Part shown: positions 34,144 to 48,099 of the stretch, piece by piece | Layout: each line of letters starts with the position of its first letter | Position numbering within the stretch: position 1 is the stretch's first letter | Assembly (NCBI GenBank): GCA_963682055.1 | Contig: OY821747.1 | Location: forward strand, 25,108,126-25,172,125 | Source of the DNA: Primula veris | Taxonomy: Eukaryota; Streptophyta; Magnoliopsida; Ericales; Primulaceae | DNA: 64,000 nt | Reading direction: 5' to 3' | Program-made: the position numbers and the translations under genes | The notes under the pieces: generated by a model | What the model saw: the letters and a program-made list of their open reading frames with translations, nothing else | Database searches by the model: none | What the model was told of the DNA's origin: nothing

Positions 34144-34629
34144 TCTATCTATACATATCATAACAAAACTAATAATAAATACTAGTATTAGTTAGATAGA
34201 GACAGAACAGAACCACAAGTTAGGGAAGATAACTCCATCATAGCTAAATGAACCAAAACACCAACTTTTTTTTTATAATTTTGAATTTTACAAAGACATA
34301 TTAATAACTAAAATGATGAATAGTCGGTATAGATCAAATTTCTATGAGAATTTTAATAAAGAAAGAGACTTTTTGCATATTAATAACTCGAAGCATATAT
34401 TATTGATAACTTGGAATGAATAGATGAAAATACAAGAAAATAATTTTAAAGAATACTCGAAGAAATAATGCATATTAATAACTCAATGAATACATTATTG
34501 ATAATGCATATTAATAAATAAATAAAACTTGTAAAAGAATATTGACTGAGAGATGAACAGAGACGAGCTCGGACTTCTCTAGGACAATGTTGAGAGAGAG
34601 TAGGGTTTTAGAAATTAATGAATGAAGGT

Positions 34630-36760
34630 TTCTTGCTATTTTCATCTTTAACAACTTTCATAATTGCAAATATTCCCATGTCCTGTTTTATTTATTTATT
34701 TGGTCTATCCATTTTTGTGATAATGTGATTCACTCCCCCAATATTTTTGAAAGACTAAGAACAAGTTACTTCACAACTGCAAAATTATATATGTTGGATA
34801 ATTTAGTATACTCTATTTTGTAAAAGAACTATGGTCAATTTGTTTTTTTATTGATTTTAGTCTACCACCTTAAAAACAAAAGTATGTAGTACACTATTGT
34901 TAATTGCATGATTATAAATAGGTCATTTGAACTCAATTGCGCCACTTATTCCGACAGATATTACATACAATTCATTTTTGGGAAAATTTTCTATTGCTAT
35001 CTTTTGTCGTATCATTCGCTAATATCACTTATCAAATCATATAACAATTGGTAGATATAGAGAAAGTGTATATATTCCGATATTCATCATTTTTCTATTA
35101 TCACTTGCAATTGTAAACTCTAAAATTTCGTATGAAAACAAATGGTGTACCGAACGAAAGTTTGGTATACTGAATTTTTTTGGTTCGATGATAGCATATA
35201 AATTCTCAAACTGAACTAGTTTTGTTTGGTAACTCTATATAGTCAAAAAGCTCAATACCGATGTCACTCCTACTCATAGCTACATGCACTCTATTCTACC
35301 ATCTTCCCCAAAATAGCATTAACTAGGTTTCTAACCCTACCACCGCCTCCCCCTCTTACTCTGAACGTGAATCATGCTGTTCATCGTTGAATCAACGTCA
35401 CTGGTTGAATCACATCTGTCACTGAATAGCCGTGTCGTCGTCAAAATCGACTTCGCTGCTTTCTGAGCTCCATCGTCTCCCTAGAAAGATGGAACGATAA
35501 CAATAGATAGGCTTAGCTTGAACACTGAACGAAAAAGGAGGGGGTGAGAGGCAGGATAGAAAAAGATAACAATGGATAGTTCTCATGTGTTAGGCGAAAA
35601 AAATGAGATGAAAGAAAAGAGAAGGATACATATGACCATGTTGCAGAGTTGTAGAGAGTCTGAAAGGAGGCTGAAAGACCACACGAGAGGGAGAGAAGGA
35701 GAGCCAATCATAGAACTCATTGACTGGGTCAACATGACACGCAATGATGGTTGTAGTCACCGGATATTTTGGGATATTTATTTAAGAGAGAGAAACAAGT
35801 TGGGAGACATATAATTGACTGAGAGAGTAATAAATTAAATAATTTTGTTAATATAAAAGATTAAATTGGATTTTGCATAGTAGAGGATACCGAATTAAGA
35901 AATATGTACAATACATGGTACTAAACTGTTTAAGTCTGCTAATATTAATACCCATTTCATAATTTAACTTTATATATGATGGGTTCAGTAATTAAAACTT
36001 TGTACCCTCCAAATTCGTTTATAATCTAACGTGAAATGTTATATTAGTTACTTGACTATTACAAACATAGTTAGATTATAAATTTGACCTTGAGGTAGGT
36101 ATATATGAGTAAATCTACTGAAAGTGAGGAACATTTGTTTGGCATATCCTTAAATTACGAAAAATATTATGTTAAATTCTTATTACTTTGTGACACCGCT
36201 ATAGCCACCCCAAAACGCAAAATTTTACTGAAAAACCTTATCTATTGATGTAGTGCATTAGATGAACCAATTATTTTTTATCATAAATTTGAAAACCAAC
36301 TTTCATTTATATGTATGTGATTGGTTCACCTAAGTAAAATTTATATGTTTGAAAATTTGGTGATGGCAGAATATTACAAAACATCACTAAAATATGTGCG
36401 GTAAAGGGACGAATTCTTTAATCTCTTCGTTTTGTATAAATGAATAATGTACATATGCCTTTTTTATATTCATATTCTGCATTTTATTAATTTGCTTTTG
36501 GACTTTTAGAGGTAGATTTTTTTCGTTTCAATTGACACATTCTTTAATACAACACAGATAGGAAAAAACAAAAACAAATTACAACTAAGAATGCAAAAAA
36601 TCTATCTTCAGAATTCTCTTAACAACAATGTTTCAATCAATTTTCTATACAAGTCAGCTAAAATGAAACAACATCCAAGAGGACTACCCGAAAATTTTCC
36701 ACTTTGTCAACTAATGGTGACACTCTTGCCCTCGAAATAGAACACCCGAGGGCCTAAGTA
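34630..36760. other. AT-rich intergenic DNA
   Basis: No gene recognised. 34340-34530 repeats GCATATTAATAACTC and TATTATTGATAA words. 35290-35500 is less AT-rich. The 80-codon frame at 35572-35814, which differs by one codon (Trp/Cys) between unit copies, has no known relative. Copy at 55280-57410. Confidence 0.45.
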
Positions 36761-37122
36761 CTTGTTTGGTGGTACAAGTTACAAATCAAGGAAAAAAGCT
36801 ACGAAGAAAGCTAGGTGAATCAAAGTTAAAGGTTCATGGTTTAAGAAAGCCAAAAGGTAAGTTAAGCATCCAAATGCATCCCAACTCCTAAAAAAAAACC
36901 TAAAAGACACTACAAAAAATATGTCTAAATAGACAAAGCACTAGTGACGCCTTTTTGTGATCGGAGCTTACTTGCGGTGGGGCTTGGACAATATAGTCAA
37001 TTTATGACGGGTTTGTGACACCATTTAGAATTAGTGACAAATTTGTAACAGTTTTTGACTCCCACTAAATCAATAATACTTTTTAGTGAAATCTTACGCC
37101 TAAAAATCTACCACCAAACAAG
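36761..37122. mobile_element. probable MITE, 14-bp perfect terminal repeat
   Basis: CTTGTTTGGTGGTA at 36761-36774 and its complement TACCACCAAACAAG at 37109-37122, 362 bp apart, enclosing non-coding DNA. I could not find a convincing TSD. It lies just downstream of the last exon of the NIP pseudogene. Copy at 57411-57772. Confidence 0.45.
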
Positions 37123-37148
37123 CCACAGTCGAGAAATAATTAACATGA

Positions 37149-38255
37149 TTACCCGCCTCTGGATGCGCTCTTGAAAATGGAAGCGCTCCTAGCCAAAGAA
37201 GCGGATTTTGCCAACTCAAGAAGTGGTATATGTAAACCTAATTAGATTATAGGCAAAACCACCGGCTAAAGCTCCGATTAGAGGGCCCGCCATATACACT
37301 CATAGACCTGTATATATATGCTTTATGATTGCTGGTCCTAGGCTACTCGTTGGGTTCATCGAAACTCCTGAAGACTTGCCTGAAATCCATTTTCGACACC
37401 ATTATTCAAAATGTTCATATATTTTTTTTATTTGGTCTGACAACTAAAAAAAAATGTTTTCTTTTGGTTCAAAAGAGTTATAATTTTAAAGATAGATGAA
37501 GTCGGACAATTTTTATTTTTATTTTGTGCTCACAATAAATAAGCTGATCTGACTAGTAACTTCAGCCAAACAAACTTCATTTCTAAAAAAAAAACTTCTT
37601 CTATTTGAATAACAAATTACCCGCCAATAAAGACATCTAGCATTATTGTCATTCCAATAGCAATACCTGCCAACTCTCCAACCTGGAGAAAAGGAACAAA
37701 TCATTAAGTTAAACAAATACAATTACAACATTAGACTTTTGAAAGTACCCTTCGATATATTGTTATCTACTTTTGGTTCCTAAAATATTGTGGTCTAAAA
37801 CTAAAAATAGCTCCTAGAGTCCCTTTGCCATATTGAAAATATCATTCTTTAAACTGGCAAAATAGATCTAGTCTTGTTTAGAGTGAAATTAGGTCTGTTG
37901 AGTTATTATTCATTTGGTGGTACAGATCATAAACTAACTCATTTCTATGCAAACATCAAATTCAACACCATAAAGCTAGAATTCTATGTAGATATATACA
38001 TCAAAATACAGGAAGAGAAGCATAATTCTAACTTTATTAACGAGTTAGGAAACATACTGCTCGATTATCCGTGGCAACACCAGAAATGACGAACATAAGC
38101 AAGAAAGTTAAAATCATTTTCATGATAAAAGATTGTGTATTTGATCCGGTTGGTACCGTCCCAAAATAAGTCTCGCGGTTTATGTCAAACATTAGATCTA
38201 GTGTCCCACTTCCAAGAACCGAGCCCATCAGCTGAGCAATTATGTATAGTGGAAC
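37149..38255 (-). pseudogene. NOD26-like intrinsic protein (NIP aquaporin), 5' missing
   Basis: Three exons of the six-helix channel: 38255-38058 (VPLYIIAQLMGSVLGSGTLD ... ILTFLLMFVISGVATDNRA), 37682-37621 (VGELAGIAIGMTIMLDVFIG) and 37379-37149 (SGVSMNPTSSLGPAI ... YMAGPLIGALAGGFAYNLIRF, then ELAKSASLARSASIFKSAS). Splice sites are GT-AG. Lesions: a 1-nt shift at the start of the last exon, TGA for the Trp after IYTGL, and another shift after LIRFT. The N-terminal exons with helices 1-2 and the first NPA box are absent before the next 1.5 kb. The second NPA box reads NPT, and the usual Arg after it is Ser, so the pore would differ, though this may be decay. NIPs pass small solutes such as metalloid acids. 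Copy at 57799-58905. Confidence 0.88.
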
Positions 38256-39802
38256 CTAAATTTAAGACAAGAAAGATAAGTACTTTGGGACGAATTAACA
38301 GCAAAGAAGAATCTTTGAAGTTACTAACATTTAGACATGTGTTCTACAATCTGTGGGAGATTTTATCCCTTCATGAAATATTGCAGTATTTGTAGTTTTG
38401 TAGAATCACGTATTGTTGTATTTAAATTTTGTACACTGAAAATGCCCAAATTGTAAACTAGAAGTCGTTTCTGGTCGATTTACAACGTGTAAATGTGCCT
38501 ATCTGAAGATATATCATCGGTTAATTTGGTAAGAAACTAAATATTTTCATGTTTTTTCCGTTGAAAAAAAACAAATGTTAGATTGGGATATTCATTGCAA
38601 AATTTCGGTGAAGATATTCTAATACTGCAAAACTATAACTAACCCTCAAATTGACGATTAATTGAGGAACATGTCAGGGGTTCCCATTTTATTTTATTTT
38701 GAAATAAAGGGGTTCCCATTTAATGAGGTGAAAATCATGCTATTAACATACTGTTACAGCCGGACAAATAAAAAAACAACATTTGTCCCACTAATTTAGC
38801 CACAAACCAACATGGTTAACAGTTAACCATATCCCTAAAATCTCTCCAATCTAGTTATATATAGTCCATATATAAATCTATTTCATTATTATTGATGCAC
38901 CGCAAATATCACGTCTAATGATATTTTTATTCTTCTCCAATATTTTAAGAACCACTATTTATATACTATGATTAAATAGTATTAATCGACACGTTTATCG
39001 ACTTTCTACTCCATTTTCTTATAAATCTCTCATATTAAAATATAAATAATTTATATGATCATGTTAACAGTAAGAATTTTTTTTTACATTTTTATTAATC
39101 ATTATATTTTTAGAACGCTAAAAACAAATTACAATTTTTATATGATCAAAATAGTTAAAGTGGTCATATTAAAAGAAAAATAAAATCATAAAATAAAATA
39201 AGCAAAGATTTGTTTGACCGCTAAAAACGAATTCCAATTTTCAAAAAATTGATATGCACTTATCTGAATCATCTATCTCAAAGGAAAAAATAAAATCCTA
39301 ATCAACATTTAATGCGATAAATCAAAATAAAAAAAGTTATACATGGAATTAGCCTTTATCATTGCTGGAGAAATTGAATTGCCAATTAAAGAACTTTTCA
39401 AATCAACTCAAAATCTGATGTAAGTAATTCAAATCAACTCAAGGTAATTAGCACACTAGGGAGATAACCTTTATTTTTTAATTTTTTTTTATAAAAGATT
39501 GAATTCTGTTAAAGGAAAGAACCTGAAAAGATAGAGACAGAATTAAATTAAATTAAATTAGATTGGGTTAACTCTAATCATCATTGTAGTTAGTATCTAA
39601 ATTAGTGGAACACATGTTGCCAGCATGGTTTTTACCTTATTAAATGTGAACTAAAGCCCCCCCATATATTTTTTTTTTAAAAAGAAAAATGATAATTTAA
39701 TAAATATTTATAAACTTATTTATAAAAAAATCGGTTGTTTTGAACTTGATAACTCTTTTACAAAAAAATACATATTTTGCGAATTTATTTACAAATAGGT
39801 AC
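38256..39802. other. intergenic stretch upstream of NIP pseudogene
   Basis: Very AT-rich. I looked on the minus strand for the missing NIP exons (an HFNPAV-like motif) and found none. A short TTAAA/AATTAAATT run lies at 39540-39560. Copy at 58906-60452. Confidence 0.5.
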
Positions 39803-42282
39803 ATGGTTGTTCCACCAGGGTGTAAGCCGCTAGGCCGCAAGTGGATCTTCAAGAGGAAGAGAAAGGTCGATGGAACGATCGAAAATTACAAGGCGATGCT
39901 TGTAGTGAAAGGTTTTAGGCAAACTGAAAGTGTGGATTATTTCGACACGTATTCTCTTGTCTTCAGAAAGACGTCAATCCTGATTGTCATTGCCCTCGTG
40001 GCACTGTTCAATTTGGAAATACATCAGATAGATGTTAAACGGCGTTCTTGAATGGAAAATTGGAAGAATAAATTTACATTGAACAACCTGAAAGATTTGT
40101 GATTTCAGGTTAAGAACTCAAGGTGTGTAAACTTGTAAAGTTCTTATATGGACTTAAACAAGCACCTAAATAATGGCACGAGAAATTTGATAGAGTGATG
40201 CTATCCAATGGTTTTCGTATCAACGAGTGTGACAAATGCATACATGTAAAAGGAAATGAAAAAGATTATGTGGTAGTCTGTCTTTACGTAGATGACATGA
40301 TTATAACCGGGAGTATTGATAACAGATTTGGGTGTCGCTGATGTAATACTTGGTATGAAAATTATCAAGACATCAGACGGATATGCGTTATCTCAAACTC
40401 ATTATGTCAAGCAGATGCTTGATAAATTTGATAAAGATAATATGGCTACATCCAGAACTTCAATAGAAATCTTAACCAACCTAAAGAAGAACTTTGGGGA
40501 GAGTGTGAGACAATTGGAATATTCTTGGATAATAGGCAGTCTTATGCACGTCATGAACTGCACTAGACCGCACATAACCAACTCAGTTACACTGGAAGGT
40601 CATTATGAGACTTCTCAGATACATGAGATTTACTGCCGACCGATGGTTGCATTATACCAGATATTTTGATGTTAACTGGATATCGGATTCCGACAGTACA
40701 AGGTCCACGAGTAGATATGTGTTTGTACTGGGAGGAGCGGCTGTTTCATGGAGATCATCCAAGCAGACATGCATAGCTAGATCAACTATGGAATCTGAGT
40801 TCATATCTTTCTGGAAGGAATTCCAATATGGCCAACACCTGTTCCAGCAATAAGCATGCACTGTGATAGTCAGTCAGCTATTGGACGGGCCTAGAATCAT
40901 ATGTATAATGAAAAGTCCCGACATATTCATCGGAGACATAAATCAGTAAGAGAATTGTTAGCTAACGGTGTGGTATCACTAGATTTTGTGAGATCTAAGG
41001 AGAATATTACGGATCTATTAACAAAACGCTTGACTCAGGTGGGAGTCAAAGCATCATCGAGGTGAATGGGGTTGTAGCCCATCAATTGGAAACCTCCTCA
41101 GAGGTTACCCAACCCGAACTGGATTCTCCAGTCTCGTGTTTAATGGGAAAACCGAACTGTGGGGGTGACCGAACAAAGCACTCGGGAACTTAGGTTCCCA
41201 ACCCATTTCCATGATGAAAGAGTGATAGATCTAGACATTTAAAGGGTGAGCATGAGGCTGTTAAGGAAAACAAGTATCTCGAAGGTCGAGAGGGGTGAGT
41301 CAGGACACCATTAATATGAAATCAGCTATAACGAGAGCCATGGGCTAAATCATTAGAGCGCTCAGTTGAATTTTGCCAAGGCAGTCCAGGACCAAACATG
41401 GACAACAACTAAAGGGCTTAGTAAGTAGTACAGAGAAGGCACTGTGTGAGTATTATTATGGTATGCACAAATGCTAAATGGTTCAAGCCTTTAAGGCTAT
41501 CCAATAATAGCATATCATATTTTATATCACTATGGAAGGTTCAAGGCGCGCGCTACCTGTTCTTATGCAGTGAACTCTTGCGGTTCTGTCATTTGTATTT
41601 AGGGGCATGTTTTATTTTCAGCCAATTGCATTTATATGGGGGATTGTAGGAAAACATGTATTTATACATGGGTGTTCCAAAGTGGTCATGGACTGACTTT
41701 GAGCCAAAAATTGTGAGTGCATAGCACTTGTTTTGGTACCATTCTCAATTTATTTGAGAAGCTTGTGCGACGAGCGTCAAAACGGTATATACACTTGACA
41801 TAAACAATGAGTCGGTGTGAATGGAAATTGGATTCAAATTTTGGCTCAAAAAAAGGATAAACTAAGAATGCTGGAAAAAGGGGGGAGTGGGGAAAGCCTT
41901 TTGGTAGTTATCACACGTTGAAAAATGAGGAGACATTTTTCCAGTATATATATAAGTCCATTCCACGTGGTTATTAAGTTATAGTGTCCACATACACATG
42001 TGTAGATGAGTGTGTATCACATGCGCGCGTTCGCTCGGGCTCGGAACTCGGGTCACAGGCACGGGTGCGGTTGCGGGGGCGGATGCGGGCGTGGGACTTG
42101 GAACTTGGGGAATGTCTCGGGTCCGGTTCCGGGTCCGGGTCCGGTTCTCGTTCTGGTTCCAAATCAGCAAAGGAGTTTTGTATAAATTATAGAAGGGGTC
42201 CCAACGTTTCCAACAAGTTGTAACTGGTGCAATAAATGAGAATTATTGCAGAGTTAATACATCAATTTCAAATTTCGAAACT
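39803..42282 (+). mobile_element. 5'-truncated copia element of the 1-5690 family
   Basis: Starts abruptly in RT (VVPPGCKPLGRKWIFKRKRK) with no gag or integrase before it. RT and RNase H are broken by stops and deletions: TAFLNGKLEE-stop, [12 protein letters not shown] intact, then a deletion before [12 protein letters not shown], and another before the RNase H part ([22 protein letters not shown]). The 3' untranslated region and LTR start (41645) are alignable with the element at 1-5690 but diverged. The LTR stops at 42282, at the point homologous to about 4848, where the next tandem unit begins. Copy at 60453-62932. Confidence 0.9.
41645..42282 (+). repeat. truncated LTR at the array junction
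   Basis: Starts TGTAGGAAAACATG; compared with 4247 onward it lacks about 11 bp at the start. A GC-rich block at 42027-42160 (CGGGTCCGGTTCCGGGTCC) replaces the GTTCGGGAAAAG repeat of the other copy. It ends at the junction with the next unit. Copy at 62295-62932. Confidence 0.85.
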
Positions 42283-42857
42283 GGTTAAGCTTTTTACAAT
42301 CCAACCAAACAAGCCCATTAAAGCAGAAAACAGAAACGATTATTATCGAAAGGACCCTAAAAAATGTATAGTAGAAAACAGAAAAATACAAATACAACCA
42401 AACAAGCCGATTAAATCAGAAAACAGAACAATAGATATAGTGTACAAATTAACAGTCAACCAGCCTGATTTCCAGATATTAAATTTATAATGGGCTTGTT
42501 TGGTTGTAACAATGAAAAGGTATTTTAATGTTGTTTTTTAACAGGAATAGAATGTTAAACTCTATTCCAACGAAAAACTGGAGTATAAAACGAGCGCTTT
42601 ATATTTCATGAAAAACTCTATATATTAAAACATTAAGTAAGCTTTTCGTGTGAAAAAGCAAGCTTATATCCATAATATGTTATAATAACAAGCAGGAGAA
42701 ACCAAACAATTAAGCTAGTTTTAAAAAATGAAAGCAAAAAAAAAAAAAAAAGCCCATTAAAGCATGAAACAGAAACGATTATCATTTGAAAGAACCCTAC
42801 AAAATATTTTATAGTAGAAAAACAGAAAAAATAGAAAATAGAAAAATAATGGATTAC

Positions 42858-42906
42858 CCGGTGGACTGGAAACTTCCAAAGCATCCCTAATCAACTTTGA
42901 ATCCAT
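42858..42906 (-). pseudogene. orphan first coding exon of AKR2-like gene (unit 2)
   Basis: Identical to 22208-22256 (MDSKLIRDALEVSSPP plus one base), with the same donor and upstream leader. Downstream on the minus strand it reaches only 575 bp of intron before entering antisense copia LTR at 42282; exons 2-10 are absent. If transcribed it would give a chimeric RNA. Confidence 0.85.
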
Positions 42907-45900
42907 GACCTCCTGTTTATTTTATTTTATTTTTTAAAAAAACAAACAAATAAAATATTTATAAAAAAAAAGACGATTTAAATACTCACACCCAACAGAG
43001 AAATTAATAGTATGAAACAAAACCCTAGAGAGAAAGGGCAAAAAGGGACTTTATATCCTCTAGATCTATAATAGTCCGTTTAACTATTATAAGCCCTTTT
43101 CTTTTTAATTTCTTTCCAATTACTCCTTTTCTTGTCGGTCAAACGGTTTTCGTCCTTTATTATTTTTTAAATAATATATAAATTTGAAATTTTCATTATA
43201 ACTGATAAATGTAATATTACAGAAAATCAATAGTTGTACTATCATTTCTTGAAACATACGAAGGTTAGATTGTATGATTAAAAGAATACCTCTAATTAGA
43301 TTGTACAGTGAGCAAAATCACGACGAAGTCACGACGAGGCTGCGGAGGAGGTGGGGAGTAGCTGATGAGAGAGAGAGACGGGTTTTCTAGAGAGAGAGAC
43401 TATTATGAGGTCAGATGACACGACAGATAAAAAAGAATTTGGAAATATTTAAAATAGGTGGTAACAAAATCAAATTAAAAATTTTGAAAAATATAGCTTA
43501 TGCTAATAAAAATTATAAGATGTATTAAAACCTAATAATAATATTTAAGTGATATCATTCTCTAATATTTTCTTTAAGTTAAATATGGTCAGGTGGACTA
43601 AACCCACAGCTGATCATGTGGGCAGACATAAGAAAAACCCATATTAAACTCTCATAGAAAATATTGACTTTATTCATTTTTCTTAAACTAAGAATTAGGA
43701 TGTGATTGGTTTTCGGAGGTGATTATGGATTTCATAAACCATGTTAGACTTTTAAGATTTAGACAAAGGGATTTTGACATTGAATAAAAGAGGAGGAGGT
43801 CACGGAAAAGAAAGGAGATTTTTTTTTTAATTACTTATTCAATGCCAACCATTGAAATAATAGACAATAAAATGTTAAGATTAATGTGTAAACATACTGT
43901 GTTTTTTGATGTATATATATATTATTTTTTATTTAGGAAATACATAATTTATCTGTCTTGAGATTTTGCTTGAGGAGACGAATTAATGAGAGCAAAAAAA
44001 TATACTACAATTATGAAGACTTTAATTGAACAAATATGGATAGTTGATTAATATTGAATGTTATAAGAGTCCAAATCTTCTATCTCTATTCTCTACCCTC
44101 TTCCGTGCCCCTTACTTATTTTCATTCAAATTTTAAAATTTCACAACTTTTTCCGCAAGTTTATAAGCTTTTATATTATAATGTATTCAAATTTTTAAAC
44201 ATTTGGACATAATAATGTTTTAGACAGTTTTTCTAAAATTTAATGTTTAATTTACACTAATTTATACATTTATTCCAAAATAAATTGTGTGTGGGTTTTC
44301 TTTTAAAAATAATAATTGTATAATTTTTTTCAAATTTTTTAAAATAAATTTTTACATAAAGAGGTAAAGAGATAGAAGATTATTGGATACTACATATTGG
44401 ATCACAGAGCATCCCAATCCTATTGCGGTTGGGGTTGTAACGTTGGTTCGCTCCTCTCTTTTACCTTTTCGCTACCAACACTTCTATTACAGAATTGATC
44501 AGTCTAATTTGCACAAAGTTATATATTAGTTTTTACTTAAATTATATATATATAGACATATATTAATTAAAAAACATGGTCCCTGTATTTTATGTTAACT
44601 TACAAACCAATCCTTTTTATCAGTATTTTAAATTAAAAAAATGTGAATATTGTTTCAATATCATAATAAATATACATAAATAAATTTATGTAGCCTCTCA
44701 TTCTGTTAGACACTTTGTTGGGATTTATGTTAGAATGTCGTTTGACTATTTGTTAGATTACTATTAGACTCTCTTGTATTTAATTGTCCATTAGATTATC
44801 TATTATAATATCAATTAGAGTGCCTAATAGAATGTCAATCATGTCATTAATGTCTAATGTATAATAGACGGTGTGTAAGACCATGATTCGACCGTACTTA
44901 GTGTATTAGAAAGTCTAATATGATATCTATTAGACTAGCAAATAGACTGTTCGTATGTGTATTTTGAATCAATTTTTTTTATGGTAACTTGACATTCTTT
45001 TTAAAATGTCATTTTTTGGGGGTATTTTTAGGGATTTTCTTGGGTTGTTTTTTTTGTTTTACTTTTAGTTTTGGTTCCATTTTTTAGTATTTTTTTTTTA
45101 TAGTTTCGTTCAACGTATGATTAACTCCAGAGTTTGACATCAACGTCAAAGACTGATAGTCACCCCGGAATGCGACAGTCATGCCAGATTCCAACAATTA
45201 AAAGTCGGAGTTCGGCCAAAAGTGTAATTTAAAAAAATTGATCAAATATGTTTCGTTAGTGATGATAGGGGTACCATTATATAATTATTTTATTAAAACC
45301 GGTCCCACTTGTTAAACAAACTAATTGACCGGTTTAAATAAAAATGTTGATGAAAAAATGTTTGACAAAAACTAAAATGCAAGTCGGGCTCCTATAAATA
45401 ATATTGTTTGGTCAAATATGTTTGGTCAGAGTTAATATTTTACAATAAGTTTGTTCAAACGGGTCCAACTACTTAGGTAAAAATCTGATAACACTAATGA
45501 TTCGACAAACCCATGCTATTCAAAAAATTACTTCATACAATTTTTCGAAATCCCCGATCGTCAATGGCTATGATCCCTCCGATTGTCTTGATTTGTCTTC
45601 CCATTCAATGATATATGTCGGCTGTCGCGCTACTCTCACTCTTCATTCCTTCCTCCGTCGATGTTGCAGCATATATTCACCACATTTTGAAAACAATCAG
45701 ATTTCCGACAATGTTGTTATCTCCAGCGACGGACAATTATACGATATGATCTCTGGCGACAGACAATCATATGATTGGATTTCCGACGAAATCTGATCTG
45801 GTGACTGCCTCGTCAATGTGTACAACGATGAGGGCAACATTGCCACTATCACTGAGGTGTAATTATGACGCAACTAGGTCGATGATGACGTAATAACTAT

Positions 45901-47229
45901 TTGTTGTGGGCTTTGCGGCAATGAGTTGTTATGTGCATGTATGTATTATGTATATAGGGTGTATGTAAGTGTCTACGTGTATACATATATATATATATAT
46001 ATGCATGTATATGGGTATAGTGTGGTGTCAGCAGGGTGGTGGTGGAGGGCTGGTGGTGGAAGGGTGGTGGTGGCGGAGCTTGTGTATATATATATATATA
46101 TATTTATATATATAATGTATCTTTTGTATATATGTATGTATTAATATGTAAGATTACCTACCGAAAAAAAATGTATTATGTAAGATTATATGAGCCATAT
46201 GATAATTTTATCAAGAAAAGGGCCAAAATACTCTTGATTTTAACGGTAAGACACATTTTCCCTGCACGTGACTGTTTTCCATTGATGCATGTTAGGGTTT
46301 TGGACGGAAAAGCTGAGAAAACAGAAAAATCTATAATATTGGGTACAAAACTGAAAAAAATAAGAACTTGTTGAATAAAAATGAAAAAGTAGCAAAACAT
46401 AGGATATAAAACCCGCTCATCAGCGAATTCACCAATTGGTTACCTGCTATCGAATTGTGAATAATGAGTTGAAACCATAAACGAAGTAGGCAAATAAAAA
46501 GTAGTTTGGAATATATGGTCTCCAGCTACGATGGTATTGATCAGTATTCACTACAACTCACTGGTTTTTTGTTTTTGTTTTTTCCAGTTAACTAATCGTA
46601 CATGTGTGTAATAGTTGTATAAAGGCTGCTAAAAATCTAAAAAAGTGTAACTATCAGAAAATTAATACCATGTCCCAATGATATAGCGTGTCAAACCAAT
46701 GACATGTACCGGCTATCACTCCACATCAACACAAGATCGAGGAGTAAGAATATATGGGTAACCTGAGTAGGTAGAGAAGTCACTAATAAAGCTAACTTTG
46801 TAGCCAATGCGCCGGTTTATAAACAACTACCCTACAACACAGATTAGTTTCTCATTACGAACACTAAGTGAGACCCCACATTCAATAAGTAACGATCACT
46901 GAATAGTGGATTCTCCAATGGCATTAGTAGTCCCAAGACTAACAAGCTGGTATGTTTACATGGAAGTTTCGGAAAGTTGATCAATGTTATATCCTGAACA
47001 ATTCATACACTTCTTTAAAACGGCATAAAAGGGAATTTGGAACAATTCATACTTTTTTCGAAAAGGCATACAAGGGTTTCACTCATACGTGACTAATTTG
47101 ATACCACACCCAGCAAAAGCACATAAACACCATGTAGTCCGCACCTAACATCAATACAATAAAACAAGTCTTCTAATAGATAAATTGTAATCAGCATCAA
47201 AACACTGGACCCATATACTTGTATTGTTC

Positions 47230-48099
47230 TTCATGAATTTGCAGAAATACTACCTGCAAAAAGAAATGCATCAGTTAGAGCAATTTTTTGAGCTGGTTAA
47301 CATACAGCTATTAAGCATATAGAAACATAGAGCAGCATTAAAAAGCTGAAATAAAAAAAGTCATTTTAGGTTCCTATACTGTTACGAACCAACTAAGATT
47401 CAAATCCAATTAAGCACAAATCAAGGATAACAAACAAAATTCCAACTCTTCACTAAAATCAAAGTTCATTAACGGAATTAGAACTGAAAGGAGCAAATAG
47501 AAATGAAAGAAATACTGATAAGGAAAGTAAATTAAAGAAACATAATCTTCCTCTCTTTTTTCATGATCGTTGCTTTCTTCTGTATTTATATTGCTCTGGG
47601 ACAAGTTTACTAAAAATTCCAAAAGAGCCCCCGCAGTTTTCATATGCAAAAGCTGCCCTAATATTTTATTCTAAACAAGCAAGTCTTGGTCTTAAAATTC
47701 AGCTTTCATATGTTTTATCACTTCTTTGTGCACTTCTTAGGTTTCATTACATTCCTCACCACTCGAAAGTGGTCCTTGCCCTCAAGGTGTGTAATAAATT
47801 GCTCTCAAGTTATGTCCATCTAAGGCACTAAGGTGAAGGGATTCGACATACGAAGCAAGTCTTTTGGTGTAATTCTTTCAGTTCAGTTCACCTTTGGTGT
47901 AGTATTTAAAATTTTCCGGTGCACCTCCCTTCTCATTTAGCTCGTCTTTACGCATCTGAGGGTAAAAATCTTGAAAAAAAATCGAGTTCAACTCTTTCCA
48001 TTTTGTCTCTTTATCCTCAAGGTTAAGGTGTAATTTCAAACTTCTGTAACACGGGTGTGCGAGTCTGCTCTTCCACTGCAATATATATTCCATAAACAT
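47230..48099 (-). mobile_element. gypsy 3'-end remnant, unit 2 copy
   Basis: Same as 26580-27449; no difference noticed. Confidence 0.45.

Larger units (their letters stand above)
21633..42282 (+). repeat. 20,650-bp tandem unit, copy 1
   Basis: Every feature here recurs exactly 20,650 bp downstream. The left edge follows an A-run in MITE copy A, in intron 1 of the AKR2-like gene; the right edge is inside the LTR of the truncated copia element (…TTTCGAAACT|GGTTAAGC…). Against copy 2, I saw differences at 21681 (T/C), 23497 (G/C), 24499 (G/A) and 35727 (G/T); others may exist. Confidence 0.95.

Noticed and set aside
35572..35814. 80-codon frame with a Trp/Cys difference between units
   Set aside because: No known relative, no transcript signals; the difference is useful only as a SNP between units.
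42010..42223. Gly/Ser/Arg-rich and Pro/Asp-rich frames
   Set aside because: Translations of the GC-rich repeat block in a truncated LTR.
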